DNA of 64,000 bases from Acanthosepion lycidas (lineage: Eukaryota; Mollusca; Cephalopoda; Sepiida; Sepiidae): the NCBI GenBank assembly GCA_963932145.1, contig CAWVQA010000092.1:186001-250000 (forward strand). Reading direction: 5' to 3'. Positions 49,915 to 62,360 of this stretch are shown here, in pieces; position 1 is the first letter of the stretch; each line of letters begins with the position of its first letter. The notes below the pieces were generated by a model. The model ran no database searches, was not told the DNA's origin, and was given only the letters and a program-made list of their open reading frames with translations. A program made the translations under genes and the position numbers.

Positions 49915-52900
49915 TTGCCTTCAAATTCATACCGTGATCGTAGTATACCTGGACTCGACTCATATGACTGGGATTTCAATGAAAAAGATTGTGGGCACAA
50001 AATACGTGATCACTGTACATTCCTCTTCCTTTTCCCATTACTATTTCTATTTTACTTCCTCAATTTAGCATTATGGATAGGGAAAGACCTAATCTAAGAT
50101 CAGCAAAAAAATATTTTGCCTTTAAATCCATACCGTGATCGTAGCATGCATGGACTCGACTCATATGACTGGGATTTCCATGAAAAAGATTGTGGGCAGA
50201 AAATATGTGATCACTGTACATTTCTCTTCTGTTTCCCATTACAATTTCTATTTTACTTCCTCAATTTAGCATTATGGACTGGGATAGACCTAATCTAAGA
50301 TCTGCAAAAAAATATTTTGCCTTCAAATTCATACCGTGATCGTAGCATGCCTGGACTCGACTCATATGACTGGGATTTCCATGAAAAAGATTGTGGGCAC
50401 AAAATGCGTGATCACTGTACATTTCTCTTCTGTTTCCCATTAGTATTTCTATTTTACTTCCTCAATTTAGCATTATGGACTGGGAAAGACGTAATCTAAG
50501 ATCTGCAAAAAAATATTTTGCCTTCAAATTCATACCGTGATCGTAGCATGCCTGGACTCGACTCATATGACTGGGATTTCCATGAAAAAGATTGTGGGCA
50601 CAAAATGCGTGATCACTGTACATTTCTCTTCTGTTTCACATTACTATTTCTATTTTACTTCCTCAATTTAGCATTATGGACAGGGAAAGACCTAATCTAA
50701 GATCTGCAAAAGAATATTTTGCCTTCAAATTCATACCGTGATCGTAGTATGCCTGGACTCGACTCATATGACTGGGATTTCCATGAAAAAGATTGTGGGC
50801 ACAAAATACGTGATCACTGTACATTTCTCTTCTATTTCCCATTACTATTTGTATTTTACTTCCTCAATTTAGCATTATGGATAGGGAAAGACCTAATCTA
50901 AGATCAGCAAAAAAATATTTTGCCTTCAAATTCATACCGTGATCGTAGCATGCATGGACTCGACTCATATGACTGGGATTTCCATGAAAAAGATTGTGGG
51001 CACAAAATGGGTGATCACTGTACATTTCTCTTCTATTTCCCATTAGTATTTCTATTTTACTTCCTCAATTTAGCATTATTGACTGGGATAGACCTAATCT
51101 AAGATCTGCAAAAAAATATTTTGCCTTCAAATTCATACCGTGATCGTAGCATGCCTGGACTCGACTCATATGACTGGGATTTCCATGAAAAAGATTGTGG
51201 GCACAAAATGCGTGATCACTGTACATTTCTCTTCTGTTTTCCATTACTATTTCTATTTTATTTCCTCAATTTAGCATTATGGACAGGGAAAGTCCTAATC
51301 TAAGATCTGCAAAAAAATATTTTGCCTTCAAATTCATACCGTGATCGTAGCATGCCTGGACTCGACTCATATGACTGGGATTTCCATGAAAAAGATTGTG
51401 GGCACAAAATGCGTGATCACTGTACATTTCTCTTCTGTTTCCCATTACTATTTCTATTTTACTTCCTCAATTTAGCATTATGGACAGGGAAAGACCTAAT
51501 CTAAGATCTGCAAAAAAATATTTTGTCTTCAAATTCATACCGTGATCGTAGCATGCCTGGACTCGACTCATATGACTGGGATTTCCATGAAAAAGATTGT
51601 GGGCACAAAATGCGTGATCACTGTACATTTCTCTTCTGTTTCCCATTAGTATTTCTATTTTACTTCCTCAATTTAGCATTATGGACTGGGAAAGACTTAA
51701 TCTAAGATCTGCAAAAAAATATTTTGCCTTCAAATTCATACCGTGATCATAGCATGCCTGGACTCGACTCATATGACTGGGATTTCCATGAAAAAGATTG
51801 TGGGCACAAAATGCGTGATCACTGTACATTTCTCTTCTGTTTCCCATTACTATTTCTATTTTACTTCCTCAATTTAGCATTATGGACAGGGAAAGACCTA
51901 ATCTAAGATCTGCAAAAAAATATTTTGCCTTCAAATTCATACCGTGATCGTAGCATGCCTGGACTCGACTCATATGACTGGGATTTCCATGAAAAAGATT
52001 GTGGGCACAAAATACGTGATCACTGTACATTTCTCTTCTGTTTCCCATTACTATTTCTATTTTACTTCCTCAATTTAGCATTATGGACAGGGAAAGACCT
52101 AATGTAAGATCTGCAAAAAAATATTTTGCCTTCAAATTCATACCGTGATCGTAGCATGCCTGGACTCGACTCATATGACTGGGATTTCCATGAAAAAGAT
52201 TGTGGGCACAAAATGCGTGATCACTGTACATTTCTCTTCTGTTTCCCATTACTATTTCTATTTTACTTCCTCAATTTAGCATTATAGACAGGGAAAGACC
52301 TAATCTAAGATCTGCAAAAAAATATTTTGTCTTCAAATTCATACCGTGATCGTAGCATGCCTGGACTCGACTCATATGACTGGGATTTCCATGAAAAAGA
52401 TTGTGGGCACAAAATGCCTGATCACTGTACATTTCTCTTCTGTTTCCCATTACTATTTCTATTTTACTTCCTCAATTTAGCATTATGGACTGGGAAAGAC
52501 GTAATCTAAGATCTGCAAAAAAATATTTTGCCTTCAAATTCATACCGTGATCGTAGCATGCCTGGACTCGACTCATATGACTGGGATTTCCATGAAAAAG
52601 ATTGTGGGCACAAAATACGTGATCACTGTACATTCCTCTTCTGTTTCCCATTACTATTTCTATTTTACTTCCTCAATTTAGCATTATGGATAGGGAAAGA
52701 CCTAATCTAAGATCAGCAAAAAAATATTTTGCCTTCAAATTCATACCGTGATCGTAGCATGCATGGACTCGACTCACATGACTGGGATTTCCATGAAAAA
52801 GATTGTGGGCAGAAAATATGTGATCACTGTACATTTCTCTTCTGTTTCCCATTACAATTTCTATTTTACTTCCTCAATTTACCATTATGGACAGGGAAAG

Positions 52901-53130
52901 ACCTAATCTAAGATCTGCAAAAAAATATTTTGCCTTCAAATTCATACCGTGAACGTAGTATGCCTGGACTCGACTCATATGACTGGGATTTCCATGAAAA
53001 AGATTGTGGGCACAAAATACGTGATCACTGTACATTCCTCTTCTGTTTCCCATTACTATTTCTATTTTACTTCCTCAATTTAGCATTATGGATAGGGAAA
53101 GACCAAATCTAAGATCAGCAAAAAAATATT
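49915..53130 (+). repeat. Paralogue of 16611-21434 without the local expansions
   Basis: Monomers 49915 and 50116 match 16611 and 16812. From 50116 on they match 18420 onward at offset 31696, through the CGTGATCATAG, C180G, TAG, ATGCCTGATC and GACCAAATC monomers. The first copy contains eight more monomers (1608 bp) than this one, all explained by the trimer and hexamer duplications there. This copy probably keeps the older arrangement. Confidence 0.85.
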
Positions 53131-55125
53131 TTGCCTTCAATTTCATACCGTGATCGTAGCATGCATGGACTCGACTCATATGACTGGGATTTCCATGAAA
53201 AAGATTGTGGGCACAAAATGGGTGATCACTGTACATTTCTCTTCTATTTCCCATTAGTATTTCTATTTTACTTCCTCAATTTAGCATTATGGACTGGGAT
53301 AGACCTAAGATCTGCAAAAAAATATTTTGCCTTCAAATTCATACCGTGATCGTAGCATGCCTGGACTCGACTCATATGACTGGGATTTCCATGAAAAAGA
53401 TTGTGGGCACAAAATGCGTGATCACTGTACATTTCTCTTCTGTTTCCCATTACTATTTCTATTTTACTTCCTCAATTTAGCATTATGGACAGGGAAAGTC
53501 CAAATCTAAGATCTGCAAAAAAATATTTTGCCTTCAAATTCATACCGTGATCGTAGCATGCCTGGACTCGACTCATATGACTGGGATTTCCATGAAAAAG
53601 ATTGTGGGCACAAAATGCGTGATCACTGTACATTTCTCTTCTGTTTCCCATTACTATTTCTATTTTACTTCCTCAATTTAGCATTATGGACTGGGATAGA
53701 CCTAAGATCTGCAAAAAAATATTTTACCTTCAAATTCATACCGTGATCGTAGCATGCCTGGACTCGACTCATATGACTGGGATTTCCATGAAAAAGATTG
53801 TGGGCACAAAATGCGTGATCACTGTACATTTCTCTTCTGTTTCCCATTACTATTTCTATTTTACTTCCTCAATTTAGCATTATGGACAGGGAAAGTCCTA
53901 ATCTAAGATCTGCAAAAAAATATTTTGCCTTCAAATTCATACCGTGATCGTAGCATGCCTGGACTCGACTCATATGACTGGGATTTCCATTAAAAAGATT
54001 GTGGGCACAAAATGCGTGATCACTGTACATTTCTCTTCTGTTTCCCATTACTATTTCTATTTTACTTCCTCAATTTAGCATTATGGACTGGGATAGACCT
54101 AAGATCTGCAAAAAAATATTTTGCCTTCAAATTCATACCGTGATCGTAGCATGCCTGGACTCGACTCATATGACTGGGATTTCCATGAAAAAGATTGTGG
54201 GCACAAAATGCGTGATCACTGTACATTTCTCTTCTGTTTCCCATTACTATTTCTATTTTACTTCCTCAATTTAGCATTATGGACAGGGAAAGTCCTAATC
54301 TAAGATCTGCAAAAAAATATTTTGCCTTCAAATTCATACCGTGATCGTAGCATGCCTGGACTCGACTCATATGACTGGGATTTCCATGAAAAAGATTGTG
54401 GGCACAAAATGCGTGATCACTGTACATTTCTCTTCTGTTTCCCATTACTATTTCTATTTTACTTCCTCAATTTAGCATTATGGACAGGGAAAGACCTAAT
54501 CTAAGATCTGCAAAAAAATATTTTGTCTTCAAATTCATACCGTGATCGTAGCATGCCTGGACTCGACTCATATGACTGGGATTTCCATGAAAGAGATTGT
54601 GGGCACAAAATGCGTGATCACTGTACATTTCTCTTCTGTTTCCCATTACTATTTCTATTTTACTTCCTCAATTTAGCATTATGGACAGGGAAAGACCTAA
54701 TCTAAGATCTGCAAAAAAATATTTTGCCTTCAAATTCATACCGTGATCGTAGCATGCCTGGACTCGTCTCATATGACTGGGATTTCCATGAAAAAGATTG
54801 TGGGCACAAAATACGTGATCACTGTACATTTCTCTTCTGTTTCCCATTACTATTTCTATTTTACTTCCTCAATTTAGCATTATGGACAGGGAAAGACCTA
54901 ATGTAAGATCTGCAAAAAAATATTTTGCCTTCAAATTCATACCGTGATCGTAGCATGCCTGGACTCGACTCATATGACTGGGATTTCCATGAAAAAGATT
55001 GTGGGCACAAAATGCGTGATCACTGTACATTTCTCTTCTGTTTCCCATTACTATTTCTATTTTACTTCCTCAATTTAGCATTATAGACAGGGAAAGACCT
55101 AATCTAAGATCTGCAAAAAAATATT
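53131..55125 (+). repeat. HOR copy 7 with tripled 397-bp dimer
   Basis: It contains three 196-bp monomers (53131, 53528, 53925), each followed by a 201-bp monomer. The other HOR copies have two such pairs. It then runs A, C4T (54523, with GAAAGAGATT), C180G (54724), TAG (54925), as in copy 6. The offset to copy 6 changes from 20287 to 20684, exactly one 397-bp pair. Private changes are ATTTTACCTTC at 53724 and CCATTAAAAAG at 53925. Confidence 0.88.
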
Positions 55126-56934
55126 TTGTCTTCAAATTCATACCGTGATCGTAGCATGCCTGGACTCGACTCATATGACTGGGATTTCCATGAAAAAGAT
55201 TGTGGGCACAAAATGCGTGATCACTGTACATTTCTCTTCTGTTTCCCATTACTATTTCTATTTTACTTCCTCAATTTAGCATTATGGACTGGGAAAGACG
55301 TAATCTAAGATCTGCAAAAAAATATTTTGCCTTCAAATTCATACCGTGATCGTAGCATGCCTGGACTCGACTCATATGACTGGGATTTCCATGAAAATGA
55401 TTGTGGGCACAAAATACGTGATCACTGTACATTCCTCTTCTGTTTCCCATTACTATTTCTATTTTACTTCCTCAATTTAGCATTATGGATACGGAAAGAC
55501 CTAATCTAAGATCAGCAAAAAAATATTTTGCCTTCAAATTCATACCGTGATCGTAGCATGCATGGACTCGACTCATATGACTGGGATTTCCATGAAAAAG
55601 ATTGTGGGCCGAAAATATGTGATCACTGTACATTTCTCTTCTGTTTCCCATTACAATTTCTATTTTACTTCCTCAATTTACCATTATGGACAGGGAAAGA
55701 CCTAATCTAAGATCTGCAAAAAAATATTTTGCCTTCAAATTCATACCGTGATCGTAGTATGCCTGGACTCGACTCATATGACTGGGATTTCCATGAAAAA
55801 GATTGTGGGCACAAAATACGTGATCACTGTACATTCCTCTTCTATTTCCCATTAGTATTTCTATTTTACTTCCTCAATTTAGCATTATGGACTGGGAAAG
55901 ACCTAATCTAAGATCTGCAAAAAAATATTTTGCCTTCAAATTCATACCGTGATCGTAGCATGCCTGGACTCGACTCATATGACTGGGATTTCCATGAAAA
56001 AGATTGTGGGCACAAAATGCGTGATCACTGTACATTTCTCTTCTGTTTCCCATTACTATTTCTATTTTACTTCCTCAATTTAGCATTATGGACAGGGAAA
56101 GACCTAATCTAAGATCTGCAAAAAAATATTTTGCCTTCAAATTCATACCGTGATCGTAGCATGCCTGGACTCGACTCATATGACTGGGATTTCCATGAAA
56201 AAGATTGTGGGCACAAAATGCGTGATCACTGTACATTTCTCTTCTGTTTCCCATTACTATTTCTATTTTACTTCCTCAATTTAGCATTATGGACAGGGAA
56301 AGACCTAATCTAAGATCTGCAAAAAAATATTTTGTCTTCAAATTCATACCGTGATCGTAGCATGACTAGACTCGACTCATATGACTGGGATTTCCATGAA
56401 AAAGATTGTGGGCACAAAATACGTGATCACTGTACATTTCTCTTCTGTTTCCCATTACTATTTCTATTTTACTTCCTCAATTTAGCATTATGGACAGGGA
56501 AAGACCTAATCTAAGATCTGCAAAAAAATATTTTGCCTTCAAATTCATACCGTGATCGTAGCATGCCTGGACTCGACTCATATGACTGGGATTTCCATGA
56601 AAAAGATTGTGGGCACAAAATGCGTGATCACTGTACATTTCTCTTCTGTTTCCCATTACTATTTCTATTTTACTTCCTCAATTTAGCATTATGGATAGGG
56701 AAAGACCTAATCTAAGATCAGCAAAAAAATATTTTGCCTTCAAATTCATACCGTGATCGTAGCATGCATGGACTCGACTCATATGACTGGGATTTCCATG
56801 AAAAAGATTGTGGGCACAAAATGGGTGATCACAGTACATTTCTCTTCTGTTTCCCATTACAATTTCTATTTTACTTCCTCAATTTACCATTATGGACAGG
56901 GAAAGACCTAATCTAAGATCAGCAAAAAAATATT
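55126..56934 (+). repeat. Third version of the 34442 block, one monomer shorter
   Basis: It follows 34442, 34643, 34844, 35045, 35246 and 35447 in order. Monomer 56332 then combines the C4T start of 35648 with the CATGACTAGACTC of 35849, and the order resumes with the 36050 and 36251 types. Private changes include GGGCCGAAAATATG at 55609 and GGATACGG near 55490. Confidence 0.84.
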
Positions 56935-58542
56935 TTGCCTTCAAATTCATACCGTGATCGTAGCATGCCTGGACTCGACTCATATAACTGGGATTTCCAT
57001 GAAAAAGATTGTGGGCACAAAATGCGTGATCACTGTACATTTCTCTTCTGTTTCCCATTACTATTTCTATTTTACTTCCTCAATTTAGCATTATGGACAG
57101 GGAAAGACCTAATCTAAGATCTGCAAAAAAATATTTTGCCTTCAAATTCATACCGTGATCGTAGCATGCCTGGACTCGACTCATATGACTGGGATTTCCA
57201 TGAAAAAGATTGTGGGCACAAAATGAGTGATCACTGTACATTTCTCTTCTGTTTCCCATTACTATTTCTATTTTACTTCCTCAATTTAGCATTATGCACA
57301 GGGAAAGACCTAATCTAAGATCAGCAAAAAAATTTTTTGCCTTCAAATTCATACCGTGATCGTAGCATGCATGGACTCGACTCATATGACTGTGATTTCC
57401 ATGAAAAAGATTGTGGGCACAAAATGGGTGATCACTGTACATTTCTCTTCTATTTCCCATTAGTATTTCTATTTTACTTCCTCAATTTAGCATTATTGAC
57501 TGGGATAGACCTAATCTAAGATCTGCAAAAAAATATTTTGCCTTCAAATTCATACCGTGATCGTAGCATGCCTGGACTCGACTCATATGACTGGGATTTC
57601 CATGAAAAAGATTGTGGGCACAAAATGCGTGATCACTGTACATTTCTCTACTGTTTCCCATTACTATTTCTATTTTACTTCCTCAATTTAGCATTATGGA
57701 CAGGGAAAGTCCTAATCTAAGATCTGCAAAAAAATATTTTGCCTTCAAATTCATACCGTGATCGTAGCATGCCTGGACTCGACTCATATGACTGGGATTT
57801 CCATGAAAAAGATTGTGGGCGGAAAATGGGTGATCACTGTACATTTCTCTTCTGTTTCCCATTACTATTTCTATTTTACTTCCTCAATTTAGCATTATAG
57901 ACAGGGAAAGACCTAATCTAAGATCTGCAAAAAAATATTTTGTCTTCAAATTCATACCGTGATCGTAGCATGCCTGGATTCGACTCATATGACTGGGATT
58001 TCCATGAAAAAGATTGTGGGCACAAAATGCGTGATCACTGTACATTTCTCTTCTGTTTCCCATTAGTATTTCTATTTTACTTCCTCAATTTAGCATTATG
58101 GACAGGGAAAGACCTAATCTAAGATCTGCAAAAAAATATTTTGCCTTCAAATTCATACCGTGATCGTAGCATGCCTGGACTCGACTCATATGACTGGGAT
58201 TTCCATGAAAAAGATTGTGGGCACAAAATGGGTGATCACTGTACTTTTCACTTCTGTTTCCCATTACTATTTCTATTTTACTTCCTCAATTTAGCATTAT
58301 CGACTGGGAAAGACGTAATCTAAGATCTGCAAAAAAATCTTTTGCCTTCAAATTCATACCGTGATCGTAGCATGCCTGGACTCGACTCATATGACTGGGA
58401 TTTCCATGAAAAAGATTGTGGGCACAAAATGCGTGATCACTGTACATTTCTCTTCTGTTTCCCATTACTATTTCTATTTTACTTCCTCAATTTAGCATTA
58501 TGGACAGGGAAAGACCTAATCTAAGATCTGCAAAAAAATATT
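56935..58542 (+). repeat. Monomers related to 37457-38041, then a mixed set
   Basis: 57136 (TTATGCACAGG), 57337 (AAAATTTTTTGCC junction, ACTGTGATTTCC) and 57538 (CTCTACTGTTTCC) match 37457-37859. Monomer 57739 has GGGCGGAAAATGGG plus TAG, a form seen again only at 62964. Then come C4T (57940, with GGATTCGACTC), TACTTTTCACTTCTG (58141) and A (58342). Confidence 0.75.
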
Positions 58543-61500
58543 TTGCCTTCAAATTCATACCGTGATCGAAGCATGCCTGGACTCGACTCATATGACTGGG
58601 ATTTCCATGAAAAAGATTGTGGGCACAAAATACGTGATCACTGTATATTTCTCTTCTGTTTCCCATTACTACTTCTATTTTACTTCCTCAATTTAGCATT
58701 ATGGACAGGGAAAGACCTAATCTAAGATCTGCAAAAAAATATTTTGCCTTCAAATTCATACCGTGATCGTAGCATGCCTGGACTCGACTCATATGACTGG
58801 GATTTCCATGAAAAAGATTGTGGGCACAAAATGCGTGATCACTGTACATTTCTCTTCTGTTTCCCATTACTATTTCTATTTTACTTCCTCAATTTAGCAT
58901 TATAGACAGGGAAAGACCTAATCTAAGATCTGCAAAAAAATATTTTGTCTTCAAATTCATACCGTGATCGTAGCATGCCTGGACTCGGCTCATATGACTG
59001 GGAATTCCATGAAAAAGATTGTGGGCACAAAATGCGTGATCACTGTACATTTCTCTTCTGTTTCCCATTACTATTTCTATTTTACTTCCTCAATTTAGCA
59101 TTATGCACTGGGAAAGACGTAATCTAAGATCTGCAAAAAATATTTTGCCTTCAAATTCATACCGTGATCGTAGCATGCCTGGACTCGACTCATATGACTG
59201 GGAGTTCCATGAAAAAGATTGTGGGCACAAAATGCGTGATCACTGTACATTTCTCTTCTGTTTCCCATTACTATTTCTATTTTACTTCCTCAATTTAGCA
59301 TTATGGACAGGGAAAGACCTAATCTAAGATCTGCAAAAAAATATTTTCCCTTCAAATTCACACGGTGATCGTAGCATGCCTGGACTCGACTCATATGACT
59401 GGGATTTCCATGAAAAAGATTGTGTGCACAAAATGGGTGATCACTGTACATTTCACCTCTGTTTCCCATTACTATTTCTATTTTACTTCCTCAATTTAGC
59501 ATTATGGACAGGGAAAGACCTAATCTAAGATCTGCAAAAAAATATTTTGCCTTCAAATTCATACCGTGATCGTAGCATGCATGGACTCGTCTCATATGAC
59601 TGGGTTTTCCATGAAAAAGATTGTGGGCAGAAAATGTGTGATCACTGTACATTTCTCTTCTGTTTCCCATTACTATTTCTATTTTACTTCCTCAATTTAC
59701 CATTATGGACAGTGAAAGACCTAATCTAAGATCTGCAAAAAAATATTTTGCCTTCAAATTCATACCGTGATCGTAGTATGCCTGGACTCGACTCATATGA
59801 CTGGGATTTCCATGAAAAAGATTGTGGGCACAAAATACGTGATCACTGTACATTTCTCTTCTGTTTCCCATTACTATTTCTATTTTACTTCCTCAATTTA
59901 GCATTATGGACAGGGAAAGACCTAATCTAAGATCTGCAAAAAAATATTTTGCCTTCAAATTCATACCGTGATCGAAGCATGCCTTGACTCGACTCATATG
60001 ACTGGGATTTCCATGAAAAAGATTGTGGGCACAAAATACGTGATCACTGTACATTTCTCTTCTGTTTCCCATTACTATTTCTATTTTACTTCCTCAATTT
60101 AGCATTATGGACAGGGAAAGACCTAATCTAAGATCTGCAAAAAAATATTTTGCCTTCAAATTCATACCGTGATCGTAGCATGCCTGGACTCGACTCATAT
60201 GACTGGGATTTCCATGAAAAAGATTGTGGGCACAAAATACATGATCACTGTACATTCCTCTTCTGTTTCCCATTACTATTTCTATTTTACTTCCTCAATT
60301 TAGCATTATGGATAGGGAAAGACCTAATCTAAGATCAGGAAAAAAATATTTTGCTTTCAAATTCATACCGTGATCGTAGCATGCATGGACTCGACTCATA
60401 TGACTGGGATTTCCATGAAAAAGATTGTGGGCACAAAATGCGTGATCACTGTACATTTCTCTTCTGTTTCCCATTACTATTTCTATTTTACTTCCTCAAT
60501 TTAGCATTATGGACAGGGAAAGACCTAATCTAAGATCTGCAAAAAAATATTTTGCCTTCAAATTCATACCGTGATCGAAGCATGCCTGGACTCGACTCAT
60601 ATGACTGGGATTTCCATGAAAAAGATTGTGGGCACAAAATACGTGATCACTGTATATTTCTCTTCTGTTTCCCATTACTATTTCTATTTTACTTCCTCAA
60701 TTTAGCATTATGGACAGGGAAAGACCTAATCTAAGATCTGCAAAAAAATATTTTGCCTTCAAATTCATACCGTGATCGTAGCATGCCTGGACTCGACTCA
60801 TATGACTGGGATTTCCATGAAAAAGATTGTGGCCACAAAATGCGTGATCACTGTACATTTCTCTTCTGTTTCCCATTACTATTTCTATTTTACTTCCTCA
60901 ATTTAGCATTATAGACAGGGAAAGACCTAATCTAAGATCTGCAAAAAAATATTTTGTCTTCAAATTCATACCGTGATCGTAGCATGCCTGGACTCGACTC
61001 ATATGACTGGGAATTCCATGAAAAAGATTGTGGGCACAAAATGCGTGATCACTGTACATTTCTCTTCTGTTTCCCATTACTATTTCTATTTTACTTCCTC
61101 AATTTAGCATTATGCACTGGGAAAGACGTAATCTAAGATCTGCAAAAAAATATTTTGCCTTCAAATTCATACCGTGATCGTAGCATGCCTGGACTCGACT
61201 CATATGACTGGGAGTTCCATGAAAAAGATTGTGGGCACAAAATGCGTGATCACTGTACATTTCTCTTCTGTTTCCCATTACTATTTCTATTTTACTTCCT
61301 CAATTTAGCATTATGGACAGGGAAAGACCTAATCTAAGATCTGCAAAAAAATATTTTGCCTTCAAATTCATACCGTGATCGAAGCATGCCTGGACTCGAC
61401 TCATATGACTGGGATTTCCATGAAAAAGATTGTGGGCACAAAATACGTGATCACTGTATATTTCTCTTCTGTTTCCCATTACTATTTCTACTTTACTTCC

Positions 61501-62159
61501 TCAATTTAGCATTATGGACAGGGAAAGACCTAATCTAAGATCTGCAAAAAAATATTTTGCCTTCAAATTCATACCGTGATCGTAGCATGCCTGGACTCGA
61601 CTCATATGACTGGGATTTCCATGAAAAAGATTGTGGGCACAAAATGCGTGATCACTGTACATTTCTCTTCTGTTTCCCATTACTATTTCTATTTTACTTC
61701 CTCAATTTAGCATTATAGACAGGGAAAGACCTAATCTAAGATCTGCAAAAAAATATTTTGTCTTCAAATTCATACCGTGATCGTAGCATGCCTGGACTCG
61801 ACTCATATGACTGGGAATTCCATGAAAAAGATTGTGGGCACAAAATGCGTGATCACTGTACATTTCTCTTCTGTTTCCCATTACTATTTCTATTTTACTT
61901 CCTCAATTTAGCATTATGCACTGGGAAAGACGTAATCTAAGATCTGCAAAAAAATATTTTGCCTTCAAATTCATACCGTGATCGTAGCATGCCTGGACTC
62001 GACTCATATGACTGGGATTTCCATGAAAAAGATTGTGGGCACAAAATACGTGATCACTGTACATTCTCCTTCTGTTTCCCATTACTATTTCTATTTTACT
62101 TCCTCAATTTAGCATTATGGATAGGGAAAGACATAATCTAAGATCCGCAAAAAAATATT
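58543..62159 (+). repeat. 804-bp tetramer HOR zone
   Basis: The tetramer is: GATCGAAGCATG with TGTATATTTC; a TAG monomer; C4T with GGGAATTCC and TTATGCACTGGG; and GGGAGTTCC. Copies start at 58543 (803 bp, because of an A6 junction) and 60552 (804 bp). A third at 61356 has the first three monomers before a B-like monomer (61959) replaces the fourth. Between the first two copies, 59346-60551 holds a TTTCACCTCTG/CTCGTCTCATATG pair and B- or A-like monomers. Confidence 0.82.
58945..59144 (+). repeat. 200-bp monomer (A7 shortened to A6)
   Basis: The junction reads CTGCAAAAAATATT. The sister monomers at 60954 and 61758 keep A7. This is the second of only two length changes seen in this tract across the window. 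Confidence 0.9.
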
Positions 62160-62360
62160 TTGCCTTCAAATTCATACCGTGATCGTAGCATGCATGGACT
62201 CGACTCATATGACTGGGATTTCCATGAAAAAGATTGTGGGCACAAAATGGGTGATCACTGTACATTTCTCTTCTATTTCCCATTAGTATTTCTATTTTAC
62301 TTCCTCAATTTAGCATTATGGACTGGGAAAGACCTAATCTAAGATCTGCAAAAAAATATT

